Shown: positions 1 through 6,407 of the stretch, one piece after another
Layout of the letters: each line of letters starts with the position of its first letter
Numbering within the stretch: position 1 is the stretch's first letter
From: Bacilli bacterium
Lineage (GTDB): Bacteria; Bacillota_I; Bacilli_A; RFN20; CAG-826
Length of the DNA: 12,582 nucleotides
Assembly (NCBI GenBank): GCA_024693415.1
Contig: JAILKX010000031.1
Coordinates: forward strand, 1-12,582
Reading direction: 5' to 3'
Made by a program: the position numbers and the translations under genes
Notes under the pieces: generated by a model
Database searches by the model: none
What the model saw: only the letters and a program-made list of their open reading frames with translations
Told to the model about the DNA's origin: nothing

Positions 1-390
1 GTCGGAGCTTCCGTCAACCGCGATCGAGGTGATGCCATGGATCGGGGTGGTGTTGCGGAAATAGCCGCCCGAATAGTAGCTGTAGTAGTCCCGTCCGATC
101 TCCTCTTTTCCTTGGGCGTCGCTGATCGGGGTGCCGGTGTCGTAATCGAAGGAGACGTAATAGCCGCCATTGTCGATGGCGACCTTGCTGTCGGTGTCGT
201 AGGAGCTCATGAAGCTGCGGTCGTCAGTGGCGGTCCTGGTGAAGTAGATCGTAAGCGTATACGAGGTCGGGTCGGCTTTGACCCTGACCGCATCGGATGC
301 GCCTTTGGAGAAAAGGCTCGTGACGGATGCGCCTACGGCGATCGAAAGCACTCCGAGCGCGGCGACGGCGGCATAGTTCTTCTTATTCAT
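1..390 (-). CDS. Exported/surface protein, N-terminal fragment (runs off the left edge)
   Basis: An open frame on the minus strand starts at the ATG at 388-390 and continues without a stop to base 1 (130 codons). It begins MNKKNYAAVAALGVLSIAVG: two lysines followed by about 20 hydrophobic or small residues, a typical Sec signal peptide or N-terminal anchor (roughly residues 5-25). The mature part is rich in Thr, Ser, Tyr and Asp, with no cysteine, as expected of a secreted or cell-wall protein. A G-rich Shine-Dalgarno (GGGGGG) lies about 8 bases upstream of the ATG, and a candidate promoter sits at 470-498. The last visible residues (GG-x4-NTTPIHGITSIAV) resemble the decayed gene at 631-908, suggesting a small paralogous family. 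The function is not recognised and no domain can be named; the C-terminus is missing. Confidence 0.72.
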   Translation of the reverse strand, partial: MNKKNYAAVAALGVLSIAVGASVTSLFSKGASDAVRVKADPTSYTLTIYFTRTATDDRSFMSSYDTDSKVAIDNGGYYVSFDYDTGTPISDAQGKEEIGRDYYSYYSGGYFRNTTPIHGITSIAVDGSSD

Positions 391-425
391 GTTGGTTACC
401 CCCCTGATCAAGACCGCTAGGCCAT

Positions 426-448
426 CGCCTTATGGCTAAGGCGTAGCC
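426..448 (-). promoter_or_regulatory. Two overlapping, mutually exclusive hairpins in the leader of the exported protein
   Basis: Bases 426-432 (CGCCTTA) pair with 437-443 (TAAGGCG). Alternatively, 434-438 (GGCTA) pair with 444-448 (TAGCC). The two stems share bases and cannot form together. They lie between the candidate promoter and the ribosome binding site of the gene starting at 390. The stems are short, so a switch is only a possibility. The rest of 391-590 shows no gene that I can support. Confidence 0.3.
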
Positions 449-469
449 TTTCGCTTCAAACAGGGATTT

Positions 470-498
470 TTTATCGCGCATAAAGCGATTTTTTGCAA
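470..498 (-). promoter_or_regulatory. Candidate sigma-A-type promoter for the exported protein
   Basis: Read on the minus strand there is TTGCAA (493-498), a 17-base spacer and GATAAA (470-475). Each hexamer matches 4 of 6 consensus positions. It would give a leader of about 70 bases before the ATG at 390. The assignment is weak and based on spacing. Confidence 0.3.
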
Positions 499-590
499 CA
501 TAAATATCACTATTCGCGCGTATGGGAGCGTGAATGGTTGGCGATCGGCGCGGCGATGAAGCGTTCTGGGGCGGGGGATAGGGATAGCGA

Positions 591-614
591 AAGGCCGCCG
601 GGCAGGGCGGCCTT
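591..614 (-). terminator. Intrinsic terminator-like hairpin behind the decayed gene
   Basis: A perfect 9-bp stem (AAGGCCGCC at 591-599, GGCGGCCTT at 606-614) has a 6-base loop. On the minus strand the stem is followed by TTTCGCT, a weak U tract. It lies 17 bases beyond the TGA at 631-633 of the minus-strand remnant, the expected place for that gene's terminator. Confidence 0.55.
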
Positions 615-630
615 GATGGCAGGGAGGCGA

Positions 631-908
631 TCAATGCTCTAAGGTGGCCCCGAAGATGATGGCCTTGACGTGGCCTTTTTCGTCGACTTTGACTTCCTTG
701 GGTTCCCTAGCGTTATGCTCACGGCGTCGATGCCATTGGCGGTCCTGCCGCCGTTCAGCGAATAGTTTCCTTCCGTGCCTCGGGTGACCAAGGCCTCGGT
801 TTATGTCCTTTGCCCGCCTAAGGCGGGGATGGAGGCCGCCCCGACCGAAAGGAAGGTTGGGATCAGGGGCAGGCTGAGCGATTTTGCTTTCCTATACGCT
901 TCCCTCAA
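631..908 (-). pseudogene. Decayed exported-protein gene (internal stop plus frameshift)
   Basis: Minus-strand reading gives KAKSLSLPLIPTFLSVGAAS, which looks like a signal peptide. A TAA at 801-803 then interrupts the frame, and the same frame continues with GNYSLNGGRTANGIDAVSI. Around 695-705 a one-base shift is needed to continue as KEVKVDEKGHVKA and end at the TGA at 631-633. No ATG start survives; a TTG at 906-908 is the nearest candidate, so the upstream end is approximate. The segment GG-R-T-A-NGIDAVSI resembles the motif near the edge of the intact neighbour (NTTPIHGITSIAV), so this is probably a dead paralogue of the gene at 1-390. A terminator hairpin still follows it. A very short real gene in part of this stretch cannot be excluded. 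Confidence 0.5.
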
Positions 909-1018
909 ATCAATAATACGGGAGGCCTTATATAACGAGACGTGCATGAGGGTATACGCATTCGTCGCGCGAATGGTCGGTTTTCGCAGATATTGTGATG
1001 GGGGCTTCGAACGGGGCG

Positions 1019-1024
1019 TATAAT
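1019..1024 (+). promoter_or_regulatory. TATAAT -10 element ahead of the ADP-ribosylglycohydrolase
   Basis: A perfect TATAAT in the context GGCGTATAAT gives a transcript start near 1031 and a leader of about 40 bases. No convincing -35 hexamer is present at 17 bases; TTGTGA at 993-998 is 20 bases away. A 6-bp hairpin (CATTCG 959-964 with CGAATG 970-975) lies upstream and could be an operator. Confidence 0.4.
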
Positions 1025-1070
1025 GTTAGGAAAGCAATTCGCGCATCGTTCATCGGGGAGGTATTTGCTT

Positions 1071-1898
1071 ATGCTGGGAGCATTATACGGCGACATCGTC
1101 GGATCAAGATATGAGTTCAAGGGAGGCTTGGCGCCCAAAGGCTTTACGCTGTTCCACCAGGACTGCAAGTGCACAGACGATAGCCTCATGACCCTAGCGG
1201 TCGCCGACGCCTTGGTGGCCTGCCGGAGCGACATGTCCCATTATGAGCGCACCCTATGCGACTCGATGAGGCGGATCGCCCATCTGCATCCTAACGTCGG
1301 ATGGGGCAGCAAGTTCCACGAATGGCTCTTCGACTTCGAGGTGCCCGCCCCCATCAATAGCTATGGCAATGGGGCGGGGATGAGGATCGCCCCGGTCGGC
1401 TGGGTGCGCGACACCCTGGAGGAGACCAAGGAGCTAAGCTACCGCACGACCGTCGTGTCCCATAGCCATCCCGAGGGCTTGAAGGGGGCTGAAGCGGTCG
1501 CGGTATGCGTGTACCTCGCGAGGACCGGGCACAGCAAAGAGGAGATCAAGGAAGCCGCGGTATCCTATTACCCGGAGATAAGGGACATGACCTTCGCGGG
1601 GCTTAAGGCCTCGGGGTATGGGCTCGATCCCTTTGGGTCTTGGATCACCTGCCAGGGCAGCATCCCGCAGGCGATCGTCTGCTTCCTGGATTCGGACTCG
1701 CTTGAGGATGCGGTGCGGAAGGCGGTGTACCTCGCCGCCGACACCGATACGCAGGCCTGCATGGCCGGCGCGATAGCGGAGGCCTACTATGGCTTATCCT
1801 ATGAGGATGAGGACAATGTGATGGCGTATGTGCCGAAGGACCTCCAGTCGATCTGCTTCGCGTTCAGGTCTATCCAGAAGAAGCGGGTGAAGCGATAA
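1071..1898 (+). CDS. ADP-ribosylglycohydrolase family protein (DraG/ARH-like)
   Basis: Seen: 275 residues starting MLGALYGDIVGSRYEF, the characteristic N-terminus of this family. The metal-binding motifs follow in order: TDDS (35-38), NSYGNGAGMRIAPVG (96-110), a SHSHPEG loop (130-136) and the C-terminal ADTDT motif (223-227) followed by AGAIAEAYYG. Known for the family: two Mg2+ ions held by the TDD and DTD aspartates catalyse hydrolysis of ADP-ribose from modified proteins, nucleic acids or small molecules; the acceptor cannot be told from sequence. The ATG at 1071 is chosen over an in-frame ATG at 1023 because GGGGAGG lies 9 bases upstream and the family signature begins there. The length is normal for a single-domain member. 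It is transcribed alone, with its own -10 and terminator. No ADP-ribosyltransferase partner is visible in the window. Confidence 0.93.
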   Translation: MLGALYGDIVGSRYEFKGGLAPKGFTLFHQDCKCTDDSLMTLAVADALVACRSDMSHYERTLCDSMRRIAHLHPNVGWGSKFHEWLFDFEVPAPINSYGNGAGMRIAPVGWVRDTLEETKELSYRTTVVSHSHPEGLKGAEAVAVCVYLARTGHSKEEIKEAAVSYYPEIRDMTFAGLKASGYGLDPFGSWITCQGSIPQAIVCFLDSDSLEDAVRKAVYLAADTDTQACMAGAIAEAYYGLSYEDEDNVMAYVPKDLQSICFAFRSIQKKRVKR

Positions 1899-1912
1899 AA
1901 CAATCGATTTTG

Positions 1913-1946
1913 AACCGCCGGTTCATTTTCGGGCCGGCGGTTTTTT
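1913..1946 (+). terminator. Rho-independent terminator after the ADP-ribosylglycohydrolase gene
   Basis: A perfect 9-bp GC-rich stem (AACCGCCGG at 1913-1921, CCGGCGGTT at 1934-1942) with a 12-base loop runs into six T residues. It starts 15 bases after the stop codon. Confidence 0.9.
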
Positions 1947-1965
1947 CGTGAAAAAGCCTATCTTA

Positions 1966-1994
1966 TTTTGGATGGTGGCGCACGGGCGTATAAT
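1966..1994 (+). promoter_or_regulatory. Promoter for the leader ORF and 495-residue gene
   Basis: A perfect TATAAT lies at 1989-1994, again in the context GGGCGTATAATG as in front of the previous gene. A weak -35 (TTTTGG, 1966-1971) sits 17 bases upstream. Transcription would start near 2001, just ahead of the GGGAGG ribosome site at 2009-2014. Confidence 0.5.
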
Positions 1995-2021
1995 GATTCT
2001 TGGGGGCCGGGAGGCGCAACC

Positions 2022-2126
2022 ATGTCGGTTCGCTACGCCTATGGCTACATCGCGGCAAGACGGGGTTCGCCCTTGCCTTGTCGCGTGACGCGGAGTGGTG
2101 CTGACCCGGCCCTTCGTCCACTATGA
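2022..2126 (+). CDS. 34-codon leader ORF, translationally coupled to the next gene
   Basis: ATG at 2022 lies 7 bases behind a strong GGGAGG site and about 20 bases behind the predicted transcript start. It encodes 34 residues beginning MSVRYAYGYIAARRGS, rich in Arg and Ala, with no recognised domain. Its TGA at 2124-2126 overlaps the ATG (2123-2125) of the 495-residue gene as ATGA, in a different frame. The large gene has no ribosome site of its own: CTTCGTCC precedes its ATG. Ribosomes terminating on this ORF are therefore the likely source of its translation. Whether the peptide itself has a job is unknown; an alternative is that it only serves coupling. Confidence 0.55.
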   Translation: MSVRYAYGYIAARRGSPLPCRVTRSGADPALRPL

Positions 2127-3610
2127 AGAAAGACCGCAAAAGGAAGCGACATAATTATCTCTACCAGGATACCCTTGGCGAGCGGCAGCAGATCCAGGAC
2201 AAGGAGTATTTCGGCATTTTCATCCGCCATGGCAGGGTCCATGTCGACACCAAGCGGTTCCTGAAGATGCTCAAAAGGCGCGGGGCCGAGCAATTCTGGC
2301 GCGATGGCATGGCCAAGAACCGCCATACGCCCTATCTGATCCCCGCCAAGGCCAAGAAAAGCGATTACATGGTCAACGTGGCGTTCCGGACCTTCGATGG
2401 ACTCCTCCGGGCGTGGCGGGGCGGATTCGCCACCGCGATGAAGGGAATCCCGACCCCTGATGAAACCGGGGAGGCGGCGCGGGTCTCCGCGCTCGCCACA
2501 AGAATTGGCGAAGACGCCTATGAAGAGTCCTATATGATCGGGCTCAAGGCGCGCCTAGAGGCGATGGCCCGATATGAATACGCCTTAAGCGTCCTATACG
2601 CCTATTTCGTGCAACGCATCATATTCGAGACCGAGCGGGCCATCCTATTGATGATGAACCGGAATGGCCATGCGATGGAGGCCTATAAGCGATATAAGGT
2701 CGACATCATGGCGAAGAACCTTGTCAAGAAGCGCGGTAAGAAGAAATTGTCCGATATTGCGTCCTACTCCTATTACCAGAAGCTCATCGCCCTCACGAAC
2801 TTCCTGAAGCACGGCGATGAGGGGAGCTATTCCAGGCTGGAAAAGGCCTGTCCCGAATTCCTGAACCGGAAGATGCCTCCCTTCGCTAGCGGGGGATACG
2901 CGTTGGATTGGCTCGCCTTCCCAAAGGGCTTCATCGAGGATACCCAGAAGAAGATGGAGGCCTTCCTCGCCGATTTCTCATCGACCTATTTCTCCAAGAC
3001 CCCCGAGGAGATAGACCCAAGCCTCAAGGATATCCACTCATTGCCCCGCATCCTCGCCGATGAGGAATCGCTTAGGAAGATCCTTCAGATCGGCTTCATC
3101 AATAGAATTTCCTCCGATTGCGACCGCCTGTTGATGAAGGCGTTCGCGAGGAAGGGGATCCGCTTCGAGAAAGGCTTCAGCGAAGAGGCGTTGAAGGAAA
3201 AGATCCCTGAGCTTTCCGGCGGGGACGAATCCAAACGGATCGAGGACGTGCAGGGGTATGGCTTCTACCGTTTGATCGCGAGGATCGGCAATTTCGCCAA
3301 GCACGACGACGAACGTACTTACGGCGTGCTCAAGCGCAACCATCCCGAGATCCTCCTCGATCCCGAGGCCCCGTTCGAAGGCGGGTCCGGGGTCATCGAA
3401 AGGATCGCTTTGCCGGAAGGCTTCATCGAGAGCTCCATCGCCTCGCTCAAAGGATTCTTCACCGCCTTCTGCGCGACCTATTTCGGCGAGGACCCCGAAG
3501 AGGCCGAATGGAACCACGATACCTATTTCCTCTGGGTCTACGATGAGATAAGCGACTATGAGGTCTATGTTGGAATCTACGACAAGTGGGGCAATTGCCT
3601 GGTTGGATAA
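2123..3610 (+). CDS. Unknown 495-residue protein with an internal tandem duplication (NFxKH motif)
   Basis: I do not recognise the family. The N-terminus is very basic (MKKDRKRKRH). Residues about 162-292 and 325-456 are two diverged copies of one domain at an almost constant offset of 164 residues: NFLKHGDE (226-233) matches NFAKHDDE (390-397), the phrase FPKGFIED (266-273) matches LPEGFIES (430-437), and the closing TYF (288-290) matches TYF (452-454). Each copy is mostly helical with a conserved Asn-x-x-Lys-His. The second copy also has Arg387 seven residues before His394, reminiscent of the R-x4-6-H element of HEPN ribonucleases; the first copy lacks that Arg. HEPN relationship is a guess. 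No signal peptide or membrane segment is present. Expression depends on the overlapping leader ORF. The C-terminus (WVYDEISDYEVYVGIYDKWG) is a separate short segment. No terminator is seen before the next gene, 62 bases on. Confidence 0.8.
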   Translation: MKKDRKRKRHNYLYQDTLGERQQIQDKEYFGIFIRHGRVHVDTKRFLKMLKRRGAEQFWRDGMAKNRHTPYLIPAKAKKSDYMVNVAFRTFDGLLRAWRGGFATAMKGIPTPDETGEAARVSALATRIGEDAYEESYMIGLKARLEAMARYEYALSVLYAYFVQRIIFETERAILLMMNRNGHAMEAYKRYKVDIMAKNLVKKRGKKKLSDIASYSYYQKLIALTNFLKHGDEGSYSRLEKACPEFLNRKMPPFASGGYALDWLAFPKGFIEDTQKKMEAFLADFSSTYFSKTPEEIDPSLKDIHSLPRILADEESLRKILQIGFINRISSDCDRLLMKAFARKGIRFEKGFSEEALKEKIPELSGGDESKRIEDVQGYGFYRLIARIGNFAKHDDERTYGVLKRNHPEILLDPEAPFEGGSGVIERIALPEGFIESSIASLKGFFTAFCATYFGEDPEEAEWNHDTYFLWVYDEISDYEVYVGIYDKWGNCLVG

Positions 3611-3614
3611 ATCC

Positions 3615-3643
3615 TTTCGAATCGGGCTGCAATAAACTACAAT
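3615..3643 (+). promoter_or_regulatory. Candidate promoter of the three-gene membrane operon
   Basis: TACAAT (3638-3643) lies 17 bases after TTTCGA (3615-3620). The -10 is good and the -35 weak. It falls in the short gap after the 495-residue gene, so the following operon may have its own start, or be read from upstream because no terminator intervenes. Confidence 0.4.
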
Positions 3644-3672
3644 TATCCGTAAGACGCACAGGGAGGAACGCC

Positions 3673-4476
3673 ATGTTTGATTTTCTCGGCGAATGGAATG
3701 CTGCCATCAAGGGAAGGACGGATACCCTCCTAAGGAACATCCGCAGCGCATCCAACTCCTTTTACGACGCCTACCTCGACGCGGTCGAGGAGATTGCCAA
3801 AGACGTGGCCGAGAATAAACTCGACATCGATCTTTCGGGCCGGACCGGGGGATATGCGATCCGCAACGAAGAGGTCGCAGACTATCTTCGCAAAGAAGCG
3901 GGGGTCGCCCCGGAGACGCTTACCAAGATCAGCGACTACATCCTGAAGATCAACAAGCACAAGCACCACAGGGAGAAGAACGTCTCCGCCGACACCGCCT
4001 TGAATTACATGCGGGTCTATTTTGACCTCGCTGCGTCCTATGCAAGGGCAAACGGCGTCCCCGTAAAAGAGGAATACGATGGGGCGGCGATGGTATCCCT
4101 ATTCGGGCAATCCGAGCGCGAGAACGCAAAACTTAGGTCCGACCTCAAGGCGCTCGCGTCCGAACTTGAATCCGAGAAGATGGCCTCCCACGAGCAGGTT
4201 GAGAAATATAAGGCCCTGCTCGATTCCGAATCGCTTCAGAAGATGGACCTAGAGGGCCAAAACGCCGAGCTGCAGCGCCAGATCATCCTTTTGAAGGACA
4301 TGAAGCTCGACATCCTCGACAAGAAGCTCGACAAGGCCAACGACATGCTGCTGAACCTCAGCGCATACCTCGTCGAGAGCAGGGCGGTCTCGATCGCCGC
4401 GCTCAACAGCATCGTCGGCGAGGAACGGGCCGACGCCTACCTCGAACGGGCGAGGCAGAAGGTGAAGAATGGCTAA
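3673..4476 (+). CDS. Soluble coiled-coil protein, first gene of a three-gene membrane operon
   Basis: 267 residues; the ATG at 3673 follows GGGAGG by 6 bases, which is why the longer in-frame start at 3586 is rejected. The first 130 residues look helical and globular and contain a His/Lys cluster, NKHKHH (94-99), followed by a helix ending DLAASYARANG. This layout is reminiscent of the DUF4145/HEPN-like helical domain at the start of some restriction and helicase subunits, but I see no conserved catalytic motif. Residues about 146-226 form a predicted coiled coil with regular Leu/Glu/Lys spacing (SERENAKLRSDLKALASELE). There is no signal peptide or membrane helix, so it is cytoplasmic. Its stop codon overlaps the next start by 8 bases, indicating coupled synthesis with the membrane proteins and a probable physical partnership. 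Function unknown. Confidence 0.85.
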   Translation: MFDFLGEWNAAIKGRTDTLLRNIRSASNSFYDAYLDAVEEIAKDVAENKLDIDLSGRTGGYAIRNEEVADYLRKEAGVAPETLTKISDYILKINKHKHHREKNVSADTALNYMRVYFDLAASYARANGVPVKEEYDGAAMVSLFGQSERENAKLRSDLKALASELESEKMASHEQVEKYKALLDSESLQKMDLEGQNAELQRQIILLKDMKLDILDKKLDKANDMLLNLSAYLVESRAVSIAALNSIVGEERADAYLERARQKVKNG

Positions 4477-5263
4477 ATTCGATACCAGCAGAAACGTTTT
4501 CGACGACCTCGATTCCCTTTCCGACCGCATAGAGAAGCTCGAAGCCTCGACCAAGGTGAGCGCATCGAGCCAGCTTGCGCGCGATGTGCAGGAGGTCGAG
4601 GCCAGGAAGGCTTTCGTCGCGAGGATGGCACGCGCGTCCAAAACGTATCTATGGAACTTCATCATCGACCGTTATGGAGGGGATTTTGCGCTGCAGAAGG
4701 GCATTGTGTTCGTTTGCTTTGGCCTTTTCGCCCTTTTCGGATTGCTCTTGCAGATCTTCGAAACCATGCTCTTTGGCTTTTATTCTACGCTCTCCCTCGT
4801 CATGGCGATCTCCCTCTTCCTCGTCGCGATCAGGGCCGCGAAGATGGCGGATCTTAAGAAAGAGATGCCAGCGCCCATTATGATTGAGAAGTGCCTTGGG
4901 CTATTCCGTCCGGACTCCTCTGGCTTCCCATTCGCGAGCAGGCGCTCTTGGTCGCTTAACAAAACCTGCCTCTTGCTGACCATTGTGGGGTGGCTTGGCA
5001 ACCTCATCGTCTATTACGTCGAAAGCTCCGTCGCCCACCCGGAATATCGGGGGGCGTGCATCGCTTTCGGCGCGTTGACGGTATTCTTTTTGCTCCTATT
5101 CGTCCTGCTTTCCCGCGGGTTCCTCTCGAACTATGACACGGTGAAATACGTATGGCCCGAAGGCAACGTCTTCTATAATTCGCTCGTGCTCGCCAACATC
5201 TATCAGATCGAGGGCGGGAAGGTCGTCGAGGTCATCCCATCGGCCCACCGAAGGCAGCAATAG
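4469..5263 (+). CDS. Four-helix membrane protein with N-terminal coiled coil
   Basis: 264 residues, starting inside the end of the previous gene (8-base overlap). Residues 1-60 are hydrophilic and probably cytoplasmic, with a short heptad-like stretch (DDLDSLSDRIEKLEAS) that could contact the coiled-coil partner upstream. Four hydrophobic segments follow as two pairs: about 77-95, 101-121, 166-184 and 195-215. A roughly 45-residue polar loop lies between the pairs, and a soluble tail of about 50 residues ends the protein. No signal peptide, transport motif or enzyme signature is recognised. The same two-plus-two helix plan is found in the next protein, so the two may form a hetero-oligomer. 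Possible roles (membrane effector, stress sensor) are speculation. Confidence 0.85.
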   Translation: MAKFDTSRNVFDDLDSLSDRIEKLEASTKVSASSQLARDVQEVEARKAFVARMARASKTYLWNFIIDRYGGDFALQKGIVFVCFGLFALFGLLLQIFETMLFGFYSTLSLVMAISLFLVAIRAAKMADLKKEMPAPIMIEKCLGLFRPDSSGFPFASRRSWSLNKTCLLLTIVGWLGNLIVYYVESSVAHPEYRGACIAFGALTVFFLLLFVLLSRGFLSNYDTVKYVWPEGNVFYNSLVLANIYQIEGGKVVEVIPSAHRRQQ

Positions 5264-5278
5264 GGGGAGGAACCATCC

Positions 5279-5968
5279 ATGAAAGATGAAAAACAGCAGG
5301 ATACAAACTTTAACCTCTTCGACGCCTTGACGCCGAATGGCTCTTCGGATGATCCCTTTAAGCCGGTTGAGGGCTACGAGAAGTTCATTGAGGAAGGCAC
5401 GGCGTATCTCGTCGAGCGCGACAAACGGGAATTCAAGACCGAGAAGAAGCGCGCGCTTGTGAGTCGCTCGGCGGCTTTGGGGGTGTCGCTTATCCTTTTG
5501 GCCGCGGCGATCGTCGCGCTTGCGATAAAGCCAGGTCCATCATTCATCCTCCTATTCGTCGGCGCCCTTTTGCTTTTTCTTGGATGCCTGCGGAAATTGC
5601 TTTTTGTGGTCAGGGTTTCCCCGCGGACCCCGGCCTCCCACCCCCTGAATGAGAAAAACACGCATTTCTATCTGAATGATGGTCAGTTGAAATGGCAGAC
5701 CGAATCCAATTGGGTCTGGGTCTTGACGAATTGGTCTTTGGCGATCGCCTCATTCGGCTTCTCCGTCGCTTCGCTCATCCTTTATATTTTCAATGGTGAG
5801 ATCGACTTTGGCGTTTGGGTCGCGATGCTTGCGTCTTTCATGCTTTGCATCTTCTTGCTCGGCACCATGTTCTCAAATGGCATGATCGGCTATTCGGAAT
5901 TCGAGTTCGAGCTCGGGGACGAATACGTCACAAACCGCGACCATTTCCACGTCAAGCACCATAAATAG
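5279..5968 (+). CDS. Second four-helix membrane protein of the operon
   Basis: 229 residues behind a strong GGGGGAGG site, 15 bases after the previous stop. The first 58 residues are acidic and soluble. Hydrophobic segments lie at about 66-84, 87-111, 152-171 and 177-197: again two hairpins separated by a polar loop, as in the preceding protein. The tail after residue 200 is charged and ends in a His/Lys-rich HFHVKHHK. Similar topology, size and adjacency suggest distant paralogy with the preceding protein, although I see no convincing sequence identity. It is the last gene of the operon; a terminator follows at once. The family is not recognised and function is unknown. Confidence 0.85.
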   Translation: MKDEKQQDTNFNLFDALTPNGSSDDPFKPVEGYEKFIEEGTAYLVERDKREFKTEKKRALVSRSAALGVSLILLAAAIVALAIKPGPSFILLFVGALLLFLGCLRKLLFVVRVSPRTPASHPLNEKNTHFYLNDGQLKWQTESNWVWVLTNWSLAIASFGFSVASLILYIFNGEIDFGVWVAMLASFMLCIFLLGTMFSNGMIGYSEFEFELGDEYVTNRDHFHVKHHK

Positions 5969-5986
5969 GAAACGGAGAAACATCTT

Positions 5987-6013
5987 GGCGCGCCTATGAG
6001 CGCGCTTTTCGTT
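5987..6013 (+). terminator. Rho-independent terminator of the membrane operon
   Basis: The stem GGCGCGC (5987-5993) pairs with GCGCGCT (6000-6006), 7 bp including one G-U, with a 6-base loop. It is followed by TTTTCGTT and starts 18 bases after the last gene. Confidence 0.8.
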
Positions 6014-6020
6014 ATTCGTA

Positions 6021-6026
6021 TATAAT
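6021..6026 (+). promoter_or_regulatory. TATAAT -10 element ahead of the Xre-type regulator
   Basis: A perfect TATAAT within CGTATATAATATAG lies just behind the upstream terminator. No clear -35 is seen at the usual spacing. The leader to the ATG at 6090 is about 55 bases and ends in a consensus AAAGGAGG site. Confidence 0.45.
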
Positions 6027-6089
6027 ATAGGCGTGCTATCAAGCGTCCTTCGGAGCATTGCGAAAGCTTAGCAAAGGAGGAATTGCAAA

Positions 6090-6317
6090 ATGGCGCAATC
6101 CAAATATCCTGACGCTAAGCAAATTGGCGAAAGGCTTGGAAAGTTGATTTCGAAGAAGGGGCTGACCCGTGAGCAGGCGGCGGAAAGACTCGGCTACGAG
6201 GATGATCGCCAACTGCGCAGATGGATCGCTAATGGCGTCGCCAAGATCGATACCATCATCATGATCTGCGAGATCTTCGACATCGACATGAAGGAGTTCC
6301 TATTCCCCGAGGAGTAG
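6090..6317 (+). CDS. Small Xre-family helix-turn-helix DNA-binding protein
   Basis: 75 residues, essentially one Cro/C1-type helix-turn-helix. Helix 1 is around 8-22 (AKQIGERLGKLISKKG). The turn-and-recognition region is about 25-47 (LTREQAAERLGYEDDRQLRRW). The closing helices are at 52-72, with the IDTIIMICEIFDIDMKEF pattern typical of this fold. There is no ligand or protease domain. The start follows a strong AAAGGAGG. The gene is monocistronic, between one terminator and another that overlaps its stop codon. Xre proteins usually repress or activate nearby accessory or stress genes; the flanking membrane operon and nrd operon are the obvious candidates, but no operator pair is seen to decide it. 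Confidence 0.9.
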   Translation: MAQSKYPDAKQIGERLGKLISKKGLTREQAAERLGYEDDRQLRRWIANGVAKIDTIIMICEIFDIDMKEFLFPEE

Positions 6318-6328
6318 GGCTCCTTTTT
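6310..6328 (+). terminator. Short intrinsic terminator overlapping the end of the Xre gene
   Basis: AGGAG (6310-6314) pairs with CTCCT (6320-6324) around a 5-base loop containing the stop codon. TTTT follows directly. The stem is only 5 bp, so termination may be partial. Confidence 0.55.
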
Positions 6329-6407
6329 CGTATGGGGGGACATTTTTGACCCTGAGAGGAAAAGTTCGCAAGCCGCATCATTTGGGTGTCCAAAGGAGGA
6401 CGCCACC

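Noticed and set aside
37..420. 127-codon plus-strand open frame at the left edge
   Set aside because: The minus strand of the same stretch encodes a protein with a signal peptide and ribosome site; the plus frame is its shadow.
1023..1070. Longer in-frame start for the ADP-ribosylglycohydrolase
   Set aside because: The ATG at 1023 overlaps the TATAAT box and has no ribosome site; the family signature begins at the ATG at 1071, which follows GGGGAGG.
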